Shown one piece after another: positions 35,208 to 44,211 of a stretch of 64,000 bases of DNA. Source of the stretch: Mucilaginibacter terrigena (GTDB taxonomy: Bacteria > Bacteroidota > Bacteroidia > Sphingobacteriales > Sphingobacteriaceae). Positions within the stretch are counted from its first letter, which is position 1; each line of letters begins with the position of its first letter. A program made the translations under genes and the position numbers. The notes beneath the pieces were generated by a model, which did no database searches, had not been told where the DNA came from, and saw only the letters and a program-made list of their open reading frames with translations. The stretch spans positions 162,652 to 226,651 of the forward strand of contig NZ_SEWG01000006.1 in the NCBI RefSeq assembly GCF_004168255.1, read 5' to 3'.

Positions 35208-35843
35208 TTACAAATATGGGTTAGTTTGCTTTTCGTAGCCTATGGTTGTTTCGGGGCCATGGCCGGGGTAAACTATACAATCATCAGGCAGGGTAAAAAG
35301 TTTTTCTTCTATACTTTTTACCAGCGTGCTAAAATTGCCCCCGGGCAGGTCGGTACGGCCGATGCTGTTTCTGAACAATACGTCGCCACCTATCAGGATA
35401 TTTGCCGCCCTATCATAAAAGCACAAATGCGCGGGCGAATGGCCGGGCGCAAATATTAGCTCTAAACCGGTATTGCCAAATTTGATGGTGCCGGTTTCTG
35501 GCAGGTAAGCATCCGGCAGTGGCGATGGCTCGTACCTGAAACCCATTGAGGGCGCATAAGCTACAACAGCAGCCAATACTTCTGACTCGCCTATGTGAAA
35601 TTGCGGTTTTAAACCATACTGATCGAACACAAATCTATTGCCCAGCACATGGTCGATATGGCAATGGGTGTTTAATAATAATACAGGTTTAAGGTTATTA
35701 TCCTTAATAAAACCCACTACCGCGTTTTGCTCGGCAGCGGTGTACATGCCGGGGTCAATAATGGCGCATTCGCCGGTTTCGTCAAATAGCAGGTAGGTGT
35801 TTTCCTGGTAGGGGTTATTCGCAAATATTTGAACGGTAGCCAT
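35208..35843 (-). CDS. MBL-fold metallo-hydrolase (glyoxalase II-like)
   Basis: 211 residues, soluble. The metal motif THCHIDHVLGN (HxHxDH), the downstream FAPGHSPAHLCFYD, GGDVLFRNSIGRTDLPGG with the bridging Asp, and the C-terminal YPGHGPETTIGYEK are those of the hydroxyacylglutathione-hydrolase-like subgroup. It probably hydrolyses a thioester, but its substrate is unknown. Co-transcribed with the LolC-like permease. The upstream region (35868-35932) holds an AAGTC-type repeat. Confidence 0.92.
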   Translation of the reverse strand: MATVQIFANNPYQENTYLLFDETGECAIIDPGMYTAAEQNAVVGFIKDNNLKPVLLLNTHCHIDHVLGNRFVFDQYGLKPQFHIGESEVLAAVVAYAPSMGFRYEPSPLPDAYLPETGTIKFGNTGLELIFAPGHSPAHLCFYDRAANILIGGDVLFRNSIGRTDLPGGNFSTLVKSIEEKLFTLPDDCIVYPGHGPETTIGYEKQTNPYL

Positions 35844-35867
35844 AAGGCAAAGGTAGATTAATAAGCC

Positions 35868-35933
35868 CGAAGTCTAAAGCCTTAAGTCCGAAGTAAAAGA
35901 CTTTCTACTTAAGACTTACGGCTTGAGACTTGC
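35868..35933. repeat. AAGTC-type interspersed repeat
   Basis: GTCTAAAGCCTTAAGTC and GACTTTCTACTTAAGACTT units arranged as direct and inverted copies; same family as 15167-15247. Confidence 0.5.
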
Positions 35934-35934
35934 T

Positions 35935-36510
35935 TTATTTCCACTTAAACGTTTTTATCATCACGTCCACATCCTTTTTAATAAAATTAAGCACGGGTTG
36001 TATCGAATCGAGGCGGGGCTCGGAGTTAAAGTAAAGTGCGCCGCGCAGGTAGTGTTTGGTGCTATCTGTAAGGAAGAACTGGGCGGATGAGGCGGCATTA
36101 CCATCAATGGTATAGTAAATGCCGTAAACCTTGCGGTCGGGATAAGCAATTACGCCCTCATCAATTGATGTTGCTTTTACAGTATGTTTAAAGCTTAGTT
36201 TATGCGCATCTTCTATCAGTTCGTTAAATTCTTTTTTTGAAGTTACAGGCTGGTAGCTTAAATGGAGCGTGGCATTAAACTGTGGGAACTGGATATTTTG
36301 CCAGCATGGCTTTGCGCCGGCAGACCTGTCCGGTTCTATCTTTCCATATTTAGGGTAATCAAAAGTAAAGGGGCAGCCCTCGGTGTATGGCTGGTACTCT
36401 TTTTCGGGGAAAACGATGCGGAAATAACCGCGCGGCTTCGGCGAATAGTCGGCACTGCCGCCACAGGCAGCTATAAACAGTACAACTATAAACAGTGCAA
36501 AATATCTCAC
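35935..36510 (-). CDS. gldD: Gliding motility lipoprotein GldD
   Basis: Component linked to gliding/type IX secretion in Bacteroidota. The lipobox LFIAAC gives lipidation on Cys16 of the product starting MRYFALFIVV. The mature N-terminus YSPKPRGYFRIVFPEKEY is the family signature; CPFTFDYPKYGKI, NATLHLSYQPV and the C-terminal KKDVDVMIKTFKWK also fit. I prefer the GTG at 36510, which overlaps the aroE TGA stop as GTGA. An ATG at 36534 would add eight polar residues and a 28-base overlap. gldD next to aroE is a plausible operon. Confidence 0.9.
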   Translation of the reverse strand: MRYFALFIVVLFIAACGGSADYSPKPRGYFRIVFPEKEYQPYTEGCPFTFDYPKYGKIEPDRSAGAKPCWQNIQFPQFNATLHLSYQPVTSKKEFNELIEDAHKLSFKHTVKATSIDEGVIAYPDRKVYGIYYTIDGNAASSAQFFLTDSTKHYLRGALYFNSEPRLDSIQPVLNFIKKDVDVMIKTFKWK

Positions 36511-37307
36511 GGGTGCTTCGCTTTTGAATTCCATATCTCCCAGGCCTTTTCTGCCTGCAATACTAACATTTCATATCCGTTTTTTATAGCGGCGCCGCGC
36601 TCTGCCCCTTTTTTAAGGAATAAGGTTTCCTCCGGGTTGTATATCAGGTCGAACAAAAGATGGTCATCGGTTATGGCGTCGTAGGGAATAGGCGGGCAAT
36701 CGTTCACATTGGGGTAGGTACCCAAAGGGGTGGTATTGATGATGAGTTTATTCTCTTCAATGTGTTTAGCGGTAAGGTCGCTGAACAGGATATTGCCCGG
36801 GATAGGTTTGCGGGTTACGCAGCTATAGGTAATGCCCTTGTTATCCAGTACACATTTTACGGCCCGGGCGGCCCCGCCATCTCCCAATATCAGGGCAGTA
36901 TCATGTTTGTCGGTAAGCAGCGGGCTAAGCGACATATCAAACCCGTAAATATCCGTATTATACCCTTCCAGTCTAAAATCGTGGCCGCCAACGCCAACCT
37001 CGCCCGAAAATGCTGCCTGCAGCGGGCTTTCGGATGTAATGCGGATACAGTTAACAGCACCCGCGCCTTTGGCGTCCTGCTCTATCCAGTCCAGGTATTT
37101 TAAAACGCTTACTTTATGGGGTATGGTTACATTAAGGCCGCAAAGGTTTGGGTTGGCGTGCAGCAGTTTAGGCAGGTCGCTGATGTTTTCAAGCGGGTAA
37201 AGCTCGTAAGTGCAATCGGCTATCTTATCGTTTACAAACTTATCTGTAAAATATTTTTTTGAAAACGAATGCGAAAGCGGGAACCCGATAAGGCCGTAAT
37301 GTTTCAT
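36507..37307 (-). CDS. aroE: Shikimate dehydrogenase
   Basis: NADPH-dependent reduction of 3-dehydroshikimate in aromatic amino acid synthesis. 266 residues: YGLIGFPLSHSFSKKYF (shikimate-binding Ser pair), LNVTIPHKVSVLKYLD (catalytic Lys), YNTDIYGF (catalytic Asp) and an NADP site around ILGDGGAARAVKCVLDN. The C-terminal part ends KAWEIWNSKAKHP. The stop overlaps the start of gldD. Confidence 0.95.
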   Translation of the reverse strand: MKHYGLIGFPLSHSFSKKYFTDKFVNDKIADCTYELYPLENISDLPKLLHANPNLCGLNVTIPHKVSVLKYLDWIEQDAKGAGAVNCIRITSESPLQAAFSGEVGVGGHDFRLEGYNTDIYGFDMSLSPLLTDKHDTALILGDGGAARAVKCVLDNKGITYSCVTRKPIPGNILFSDLTAKHIEENKLIINTTPLGTYPNVNDCPPIPYDAITDDHLLFDLIYNPEETLFLKKGAERGAAIKNGYEMLVLQAEKAWEIWNSKAKHP

Positions 37308-37372
37308 TGCCGGTAGTTTTTTGAAAATGTAATATTAGCAAAATGCGGCAAGGAAGCGTAATTTATTATTGT

Positions 37373-39577
37373 TTATACCGATGCCTGCAACAGCGCTTCA
37401 TAAAGCCTATCTATCTCTATGGGCTTGCGTAAAAAAGCAGTAAAAAAGTCTTTGTATTCTTTATTCCCTTCGGCGGTAATATCAGCAGTCAGGGCAAACA
37501 CCGGTGTTTTGGCGTTTGGGTTTTGTGCTTCGCGGATATTTGCCGTAGCATCAAACCCGTTCATTTCGGGCATGTGGATATCCATCAAAATAAAGTCAAA
37601 GGCCTTGGTTTTTGATTTTTCAACCGCCTGCAGGCCATCGGCAGCATGTTCAGATATAATGCCCCAGTTTGATAGCAGCTTACGGGCCACCATGGCGTTT
37701 ATCAGATTATCTTCGGCTAACAGTACCGTTTTGCCCTGCAGGCCTGCCGAAGTTTTTGCGGCTATTTTGCCGGGGGCATCTGCCGGTTTTAGCTTAAGCG
37801 TAAATGAAAATACCGACCCAACGCCAACGGTGCTTTTAACCTTAACTTCACTGCCATAAAGTTCGGTCAGTTTTTTTACAATGGCCAGCCCTAAACCTGT
37901 GCCGCCCTGTTTGCGGGTGGTAATGGATTTAGGCTGCGAAAAACTTTCAAAGATCTCGTCAAAAAACTCCTCGCTTATGCCCGATCCGGTGTCGGCAACG
38001 CTAAACTTTAATTCGTCAAACCCACCGGCACTGTTCACTTTTTCAACAATAACCTTTACGTGGCCATGGTCGGTAAACTTAATGGCGTTGCTAATCAGGT
38101 TGCCCAATATTTGCGATAACTTGGTTTCATCAAGTTCGTAGCATTCGTTCAAGGTTGTATCGCCTGTTAGCAGCAGTTGGATACCTTTTTTATGTGCAAG
38201 GCTGTTGTATGTTTTAATAATGCGGCCAAGCAACCCGTTAAACATACAGGGCACGCTTTCTATCTGTACTTTACCGGTATCAAGTTTGGTAAAATCAAGT
38301 ATATCGTTTATAACAAGCAACAGGTTGTTCGAGGCAAATTTTAACGATTCCAGCAGGTCGTCTTCGCGCTCTCCTGCCTTTTGGGTAAGCAGCGAGGTAA
38401 TGGTGGTTACCGCGTTTAGCGGCGTGCGGATCTCGTGGCTCATCGTCGATAGAAAGTCCTGCTTCATGCGGGCGGCTTGTTCGGCACGTTCCTGTTTCTC
38501 CATAATGGCAGCCCGTTCTTTTTGCAGCCGGGCTTCCTTCTCCATCGATTCCATTTTGGCAATAAGCTCGTAATTCTCAATCACCTTTAAGGTTTGGGTA
38601 TTTATTACTGCTTCTTTTTGGTGCAGGTACAGTTCCAGGTAGGCCAGTGAGCTTTCCAGTTTGCCCTGCATTTTGCTGATCCTGTAAAGCAGGTAGCTGC
38701 ATTTAAATTTGGTAATGGCAATGTTATATTTAGTGCTAAAGCTATGGCCCTTTTTAAGTACATCTCGCGCTTTATCCAGTTTGCCCATCTCGATATACAA
38801 CGCGCCCATTTTATGATAAGCCATACCCAATCCAAGTTTTTCGCCGGCGTTAATATGGATCTCTATAGCGTTCTTCAGATCGTTTTCGGCCTCCTGGAAA
38901 CGGCCCATAACGGTATAAACCTTGCCCCGCCCGTACAGCGCAAAGGCAAGGCCCCTTATATCGCCGGTTTTAGCTTTCATGGCAATAGATTGTTCTATAA
39001 TGCGCAAAGCCTTAGCTGTTTTTTTCTGTTTAAGATAGATGCCTGATAGCGGGTTGTAAACATTTGATACCAGGTTAATATCCTTCACCTTGCGTGCGGC
39101 GTCAATGGCGTTCTCATAAGCGCGGATGGCGTTCTTGCGGTCGCCGAAGTACTCGTAAATAGTGCCTAATGATTTATGGGTGCGTGCCTGGTTGTGGTAA
39201 TCATCAAATTTGCGGTAAGTAGCAAGGCTTTCAAACAGGTAAATTAAGCCTAAGTGGTAATTATCGGTTTTGTAATAAGCGCCGGCAATGTTGTATTTGG
39301 CGTCGGCTACCCCTCTTTCATCTTTTAAATCTTCAAAATAGGTAATGGCCTGTTTAGCCATTTGCACCGAGCGTTTATAAGCGCCACGGATCATGTAGAA
39401 CAGCGAAAGCTGGTTAAGGCTTTTGCCAATAAGTATTTTGTAATCGTTTTTGCGGCTTAACAAAAGGGCTTCGTTAGCCAGTTTTATACTGTGTTTTAAA
39501 TTATGGATACGATTTACATACGCATCATCCAATAATGTGGTGATGGCCTGGCTATCGGTAATTGCTATCGCTTCCAT
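37373..39577 (-). CDS. Soluble TPR hybrid sensor histidine kinase with receiver domain
   Basis: 734 residues from ATG 39577 (MEAIAITDSQAITT); the longer frame starts at a TTG. Residues about 20-330 are TPR repeats (AKYNIAGAYYKTDNYHLGL, SLGTIYEYFGDRKNAIRAYENA and others). A coiled linker (335-375) leads to the HisKA domain with His381 in FLSTMSHEIRTPLNAV. The HATPase shows N, G1 and G2 boxes (LGNLISNAIKF, VADTGSGIS, QGGTGLGLAI). The C-terminal receiver has the phosphoacceptor Asp in FILMDIHMPEMNG. No signal peptide or TM is present, so it senses a cytoplasmic partner. There is no output domain and no cognate regulator gene nearby. Confidence 0.92.
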   Translation of the reverse strand: MEAIAITDSQAITTLLDDAYVNRIHNLKHSIKLANEALLLSRKNDYKILIGKSLNQLSLFYMIRGAYKRSVQMAKQAITYFEDLKDERGVADAKYNIAGAYYKTDNYHLGLIYLFESLATYRKFDDYHNQARTHKSLGTIYEYFGDRKNAIRAYENAIDAARKVKDINLVSNVYNPLSGIYLKQKKTAKALRIIEQSIAMKAKTGDIRGLAFALYGRGKVYTVMGRFQEAENDLKNAIEIHINAGEKLGLGMAYHKMGALYIEMGKLDKARDVLKKGHSFSTKYNIAITKFKCSYLLYRISKMQGKLESSLAYLELYLHQKEAVINTQTLKVIENYELIAKMESMEKEARLQKERAAIMEKQERAEQAARMKQDFLSTMSHEIRTPLNAVTTITSLLTQKAGEREDDLLESLKFASNNLLLVINDILDFTKLDTGKVQIESVPCMFNGLLGRIIKTYNSLAHKKGIQLLLTGDTTLNECYELDETKLSQILGNLISNAIKFTDHGHVKVIVEKVNSAGGFDELKFSVADTGSGISEEFFDEIFESFSQPKSITTRKQGGTGLGLAIVKKLTELYGSEVKVKSTVGVGSVFSFTLKLKPADAPGKIAAKTSAGLQGKTVLLAEDNLINAMVARKLLSNWGIISEHAADGLQAVEKSKTKAFDFILMDIHMPEMNGFDATANIREAQNPNAKTPVFALTADITAEGNKEYKDFFTAFLRKPIEIDRLYEALLQASV

Positions 39578-39715
39578 AAAGGTTTTAAACAACACTAATA
39601 TAAGTAATTGGTAATTAGATGTTGCAATAAATGTTTAAACATAATATAGTACTACAGCTATATACGTTATACCGCCAGAAGGGTTTAAAGGTTGCTTTTA
39701 TTTACAGGGATAATG

Positions 39716-39745
39716 CAAAAAGCCATCCTGGATAAGGATGGCTCG
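39716..39745 (-). terminator. Terminator after the methyltransferase gene
   Basis: AGCCATCCT-GGATA-AGGATGGCT stem with A5 on the plus left side. Confidence 0.75.
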
Positions 39746-39758
39746 GTTTATAGAGGAA

Positions 39759-40406
39759 CTACTTTATAGCTTCAAATTTTACAACCAGTTCCCATCGTTT
39801 GGGGTTCTCTACCAATTTGAACATGGGGTCGGCCGAGTCGTTAAATTCGCACCTGCGGATATTGGTAAACCCGGCATCGCGCAGTTCCTTTTCTGTCGAT
39901 TCCCAGTCCCACAGCCAAAGGTGTTCCAGGTATCCAAATAAATGCTTGGTAACCGCTTTAAAGCTGCGCGGCCTTACCTCTACGCCCATCATCATTCTTT
40001 TTATAAGCGTTATAGATGCTTCCGGGTCGTGCTTTACATCCTTATCGGTGATGTAATCGCGCACCAAAACTTCCAGGTCGGGCATTATTATCCGGAATAT
40101 GCCGCCGGGTTTCAGCATTTTATAGGTATTGCGTAAAGCTATCCTGAAATGTTCGAGCGACATGTGCTCCAGCACATGCGAGCAATACACCCCGTCGGCG
40201 CTGTTATCTTTAATGCCGGGTAAGCCTTTAGTAATATCGCCATACTGCACATTCCTGTCAAATACCTGCCCCAGGCTTTTTTTAAGCAGAAAGCCTACAA
40301 CGGGGGTGTTTTGTATAACCAGTGTTGGCGATACATCAAAGTTCGCCCATTCCTGCGGGGCTGTTTGGCCACAACCATAATGAACATACAGTTTATTATC
40401 AGACAT
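39759..40406 (-). CDS. Class I SAM-dependent methyltransferase
   Basis: 215 residues. Motif I is degenerate but placed as in Methyltransf_11-type enzymes of polysaccharide clusters (LYVHYGCGQTAPQEWANFDVSP), followed by GLPGIKDNSADGVYCSHVLEHMSLEHF and LKPGGIFRIIMPDLE. It is probably a small-molecule or glycan methyltransferase; substrate unknown. It is divergent from the glycosyltransferase gene at 40584, which suggests a shared surface-glycan theme, but this is inference. Confidence 0.85.
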   Translation of the reverse strand: MSDNKLYVHYGCGQTAPQEWANFDVSPTLVIQNTPVVGFLLKKSLGQVFDRNVQYGDITKGLPGIKDNSADGVYCSHVLEHMSLEHFRIALRNTYKMLKPGGIFRIIMPDLEVLVRDYITDKDVKHDPEASITLIKRMMMGVEVRPRSFKAVTKHLFGYLEHLWLWDWESTEKELRDAGFTNIRRCEFNDSADPMFKLVENPKRWELVVKFEAIK

Positions 40407-40461
40407 TTTATAAGGGGTTTTTATCTAAAAAGCAGTTTTACTTACCGTTTTAAAGGTAAAT

Positions 40462-40469
40462 TAATTTTG
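40462..40469 (+). promoter_or_regulatory. -7 element (TAATTTTG) of the glycosyltransferase gene
   Basis: TAnnTTTG match about 115 bases before the chosen ATG, implying a leader of roughly 110 bases. It lies inside the longer open frame from 40311, supporting the later start. Confidence 0.45.
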
Positions 40470-40583
40470 CAGAAATTTAAAGGCGTTAAAACATATAATT
40501 CAGCACCATTAGCTCTTTTTAGGTGTGCTAATTTTTTCAATAGCAACAGGTTTATTATTAGTTTAGCAATAAATATTATCAGT

Positions 40584-41780
40584 ATGATCAACAACCGTAA
40601 TATATTGTGCATAAGCGGTACCGAGTGGAACGGTAACTATATTAAGGCTGTTGTTGAGCTGATGAAGGTTTTATCGGCCAAAAATAAAATACTGTTTGTT
40701 GAGAATGCTTACACCTATAAGGATGCAATTGCAGGCGTAAGCGATAAAGATAAAATAGATTTTGCAAAAGCGTTTGGCTTAAAAAGCCGTATAAAAACCA
40801 TCCAAACGGATAAGGGCGGAACAGTGCATGTCCTTTTCCCACCGCTGGTATTCCCGGTAAATTTTTTGCCTAACGGCATGCTTTATAATAACCTGTTAAA
40901 GTTTAATGGCTGGTTGCTGCGCCGAAGTGTAAAGAAGGCGCTGAAGAAGCTGGACATGCAGGACGAACTGATCAACTTTACATCGTTTAACCCCGGCATG
41001 GGTTTGATAACCGGACGCACTTTTAACGAAAAAACGCTTATCTACCATTGTTATGACGAGATAAAAGGCGCGCCATACTGGCTAAGCAAGCACGGGCTGC
41101 GGCTTGAAGCCGGCTTTATGAAAATGGCCGATGCTGTTATTGTAACCTCAAAAGGGCTGTATGATAGTAAGAAAGACTTTTGTAAGCAATGTTTTATTGT
41201 GAAAAACGCTGTAAAGGTTGACCTGTTTAAAAAAGGCTTTAACAACACGCCCGACCATACCAAAAAAGTGGTTGGTTATGTAGGCACTATTGATGATCGG
41301 TCTGACTATAACATCCTGCAATACCTTTTTACCAGCCTGCCCGATGCCGAGTTTGTGTTTGTAGGGCGCATATTGAGTGAGCGCGGCGAGGCCATCCTGC
41401 GCAAATACCCCAACGTAAAAGTTGAGGGGCCAAAAATGCCCGAGCAATTGCCGCCTTACCTGCAAACCTTCTCGGTTGGTATTATCCCTTTTGTGAAAGA
41501 TGATTTTACAAAGGGCATTTACCCCATGAAGATAAACGAGTACCTGGCAGCAGGCCTGCCCGTAGTGAGTACAAACTTTGGCGATATTGCCGATTTTAGA
41601 AACCTGATAAAAATAACCGACGATAAAGAAACGTTCATGCAATATGTTTTAGCTGAAATGGCCGGAGATACGCCCCAAAAGCGCGAAGCCCGTTTAAAGA
41701 CCGCCGAAAGCAACACCTGGGACAAGCGCGCCGATGAGCTATCGGCAGTGATAGAGCAGGTTGAGGATGGTTTAAAATGA
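40584..41780 (+). CDS. GT4-like glycosyltransferase
   Basis: 398 residues from ATG 40584 (MINNRNILCISGTEWNG). GT-B fold: the N-terminal domain includes WLLRRSVKKALKKL and TLIYHCYDEIKGAPYW; the C-terminal nucleotide-sugar half starts near VVGYVGTIDDRSDYN and contains VEGPKMPEQLPPYLQ and FTKGIYPMKINEYLAAGLPVV, the E-x7-E-like motif of family 4/TagH-type enzymes. Likely role is surface polysaccharide synthesis. The frame is open back to 40311, but that part reads through the divergent methyltransferase start and a promoter element. Confidence 0.88.
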   Translation: MINNRNILCISGTEWNGNYIKAVVELMKVLSAKNKILFVENAYTYKDAIAGVSDKDKIDFAKAFGLKSRIKTIQTDKGGTVHVLFPPLVFPVNFLPNGMLYNNLLKFNGWLLRRSVKKALKKLDMQDELINFTSFNPGMGLITGRTFNEKTLIYHCYDEIKGAPYWLSKHGLRLEAGFMKMADAVIVTSKGLYDSKKDFCKQCFIVKNAVKVDLFKKGFNNTPDHTKKVVGYVGTIDDRSDYNILQYLFTSLPDAEFVFVGRILSERGEAILRKYPNVKVEGPKMPEQLPPYLQTFSVGIIPFVKDDFTKGIYPMKINEYLAAGLPVVSTNFGDIADFRNLIKITDDKETFMQYVLAEMAGDTPQKREARLKTAESNTWDKRADELSAVIEQVEDGLK

Positions 41781-41820
41781 GCCGGACTGGAAAAAAATCC
41801 CTTTATTTGAGCACCTGTTT

Positions 41821-43044
41821 ATGAACCCGTACCAACAAAAACGCCGCTGGAAATATTTTTTGCTTGCCTTTGCCGTGGTTATTGCCAGCGGGTCGGTTTT
41901 TTATACCAGCTACCTGGTAAGAAACATTGCCCGGTCCGAACGTACGCGCGCACAGGTTTGGGCGTTGAGTATGAAGCAAATAGGCAACACGTACGACAAC
42001 GACTTCCTGTCGTATGTACTATCGGTACGGGATAGCCTGGTTGTACCCGCCATTGTTACAGATGCCAAAGGCGAGTTTTTGTTTACCCGCGGGCTCGATT
42101 CTACCAAAACATTTATCAAAATGGATAAGGAGGAAGAAAAGGCCCAAAAAAAGAAATTCGACCTGCAATACTTTAAGGACGAACTGGCCTACATGAAAAA
42201 ACAGCACGAGCCTATAAAGCTTACAACTGTTTTTAACGAGCCCTGGCTGGTTTATTACAAAGATTCGCCGTTGCTAACGCAGTTAAAAATGTTCCCTTAC
42301 ATCCAGCTTTCAGTTATTGCCATATTCCTGATAGTTGCATACACGGCGTTCAGCTCTTCCCGAAAATCAGAACAGAACCAGGTTTGGGTTGGTTTGGCAA
42401 AAGAAACCGCGCACCAGTTGGGTACGCCTATATCATCGCTAATGGCCTGGATAGAGGTGATGAAAGAAAAATTTAATGCCGAGGACGACCCGCTGATGGC
42501 CGAAATGGAGAACGATGTAAGGCGCCTTGAAATAGTTGCCGACCGGTTCTCGAAAATAGGATCGAAACCAAAACTGGAGGAACACCCGGTTTACGAAGTG
42601 GTGAAAGATTTTGTAGATTATTTTAAGGTACGGGCAAGCAGCAGGATAACCTTCGAGCTAACCGGTAACCGCCGTTTAACTGCCGGGCTAAACATCCCGC
42701 TGTTTGACTGGGTATTGGAAAACCTGCTGAAAAACGCGGTTAACGCCATTCAAAACACCGGTACTATTAAGGTATCGGTAACGGGTAACAAGCAAAAAAA
42801 ACTGATATTTATTGATATTACAGATAGTGGTAAAGGCATACCGCGCTCAAAATTCGATACGGTGTTTCAACCCGGGTACACTACACGCCAGCGGGGCTGG
42901 GGGCTGGGCTTATCGCTAACCAAGCGGATAATACAGAATTACCACGACGGGCAAATTTTTGTAAAGGAATCTGAACTGGGTAAGGGCACAACATTCAGGA
43001 TAGTATTAAAAACCATAAAGTATGATAAGCAAGCCAAACTCTAA
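41821..43044 (+). CDS. Membrane sensor histidine kinase
   Basis: 407 residues: TM1 about 12-33, extracytoplasmic sensor region 34-157, TM2 about 158-178, then the kinase core. The H-box is KETAHQLGTPISSLMAWIEV with His198, a variant common in Bacteroidota in place of the usual HELRTP. HATPase motifs are LENLLKNAVNAI, ITDSGKGIPRS and RGWGLGLSLTKR. No response regulator gene is adjacent. It is 40 bases after the glycosyltransferase gene and overlaps the DinB gene by 23 bases. Confidence 0.9.
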   Translation: MNPYQQKRRWKYFLLAFAVVIASGSVFYTSYLVRNIARSERTRAQVWALSMKQIGNTYDNDFLSYVLSVRDSLVVPAIVTDAKGEFLFTRGLDSTKTFIKMDKEEEKAQKKKFDLQYFKDELAYMKKQHEPIKLTTVFNEPWLVYYKDSPLLTQLKMFPYIQLSVIAIFLIVAYTAFSSSRKSEQNQVWVGLAKETAHQLGTPISSLMAWIEVMKEKFNAEDDPLMAEMENDVRRLEIVADRFSKIGSKPKLEEHPVYEVVKDFVDYFKVRASSRITFELTGNRRLTAGLNIPLFDWVLENLLKNAVNAIQNTGTIKVSVTGNKQKKLIFIDITDSGKGIPRSKFDTVFQPGYTTRQRGWGLGLSLTKRIIQNYHDGQIFVKESELGKGTTFRIVLKTIKYDKQAKL

Positions 43045-43537
43045 CGATTACCCCCCTTATGCTGCAGCATATGTAAACGCGGTACCCCAAGGTGCGGATG
43101 TACTGCAGTTATTGGCCGATAACCAGGCATCAACCCACAACCTGTTTTATAACATGAGCGATGAGCAAGCTATGTATGCTTATGCCGAAGGTAAGTGGAC
43201 GTTAAAGGAATTGCTTGGCCACATGATAGATACCGAAAGAGTGTTCTCGTTCAGGGCTTTCGTGTTCTCGCGCGAGGACATCTCGTTACCAAGTTTTGAC
43301 CAGGAAACTTATGTAAACAGTACGGATTTTAATAGCCGGACCATACAAAGCCTTGCCAATGAGTTTAAAGCCGTACGCGAAGCCACCTTGTATTTATACA
43401 GATCGTTCAGCGGGGAGCAGCTGGCCTGCAGCGGCGTAGGCGGCAGCGCACTGGTTAAAGTGGCCGCCCTGGTTTACATGACAGCCGGGCACGAAATTTA
43501 CCATCTTAACATTATCAACCAAAAATATTTAAAATAA
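43022..43537 (+). CDS. DinB family protein
   Basis: 171-residue four-helix bundle of the DinB/YfiT superfamily. Three metal His positions are visible: WTLKELLGHMIDTERVF, then GHEIYHLNII near the C-terminus. Such proteins are often thiol-dependent transferases or hydrolases; the activity here is unknown. Its start lies inside the kinase gene (23-base overlap), so the two are translationally linked. A bidirectional terminator follows. Confidence 0.88.
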   Translation: MISKPNSNDYPPYAAAYVNAVPQGADVLQLLADNQASTHNLFYNMSDEQAMYAYAEGKWTLKELLGHMIDTERVFSFRAFVFSREDISLPSFDQETYVNSTDFNSRTIQSLANEFKAVREATLYLYRSFSGEQLACSGVGGSALVKVAALVYMTAGHEIYHLNIINQKYLK

Positions 43538-43573
43538 AAAGCGGGTGTGGCTAATTGCCACACCCGCTTTGTT
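43535..43573. terminator. Bidirectional terminator
   Basis: AAAGCGGGTGTGGC / GCCACACCCGCTTT stem between convergent DinB and DUF6249 genes. Confidence 0.85.
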
Positions 43574-43585
43574 AAGGCTAAACGC

Positions 43586-43948
43586 TTAATTATCTTTTTT
43601 GTGATCGTTATCATAAAGTTCTTTCTTCTCGATACGGTAAGAAAGCACTAGGCCAAGCCCGCCGAATATGGCTATCAAACCAAAGTAAATAGCCTCGTTA
43701 TTGTTTTCGGTGTTTGCAAAAACGGTACGGTCAAGCAAGTAGGCCAAAAACAAACCTAAGCCTGCCCCAATTAACAATAAGCCCCATTTAAGATTTTGAT
43801 AAGGTGCCGGCTGTGCTTTATAGCTGCGTGGGTCCATCCCACGTTCTATCATTGCCATGCGTTCGCGGTTCCTGATGTAGTAGATACCGAAAATCATTGC
43901 GAAAAGTCCCAGAGAAATGGATATTGGGATCAAAAATTCTGCTTCCAT
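43586..43948 (-). CDS. DUF6249 family membrane protein
   Basis: 120 residues with three hydrophobic segments (about 5-25, 53-72, 84-104). The motif RNRERMAMIERGMDP between TM1 and TM2 is characteristic of DUF6249 proteins, which in Bacteroidota often lie next to ECF sigma factor genes, as here. Function unknown. It is divergent from the sigma factor gene at 44212. Confidence 0.85.
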   Translation of the reverse strand: MEAEFLIPISISLGLFAMIFGIYYIRNRERMAMIERGMDPRSYKAQPAPYQNLKWGLLLIGAGLGLFLAYLLDRTVFANTENNNEAIYFGLIAIFGGLGLVLSYRIEKKELYDNDHKKDN

Positions 43949-44049
43949 GATATTTTAAGTTTAATAAGTTAATTTTTCTGTTTTAAAACCACCACCACGG
44001 TGTATTTGTAAGCTATGACCACATGGTTTTTAAGGAGGTTACACCCGGG

Positions 44050-44168
44050 GCAAAAAAATATTTCGAATATTGAATTTTCAATTTCGAATGTGTTTATACA
44101 TTATATAAACCTGAAAGAACCCTACATTTACATAAATCCGGAATTGAACATCCGAAATTCGAAATCAC
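44050..44168. repeat. AT-rich inverted repeat upstream of the ECF sigma gene
   Basis: TTTCGAATATTGAATTTTC / AATTTCGAATG (44059-44091) and GGAATTGAACATCCGAAATTCGAAAT (44141-44166) are related inverted units. The 263-base gap 43949-44211 holds no gene; TACATTTA near 44124 is a possible -7 element for the sigma gene. Confidence 0.4.
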
Positions 44169-44211
44169 CTGTAACCTAACTTGCGGATACGTAGTCAGAG
44201 AGGTTGTATAT

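Noticed and set aside
40311..40583. N-terminal extension of the glycosyltransferase frame
   Set aside because: It overlaps the divergent methyltransferase start and a TAATTTTG promoter element; GT4-type N-terminus starts at ATG 40584.
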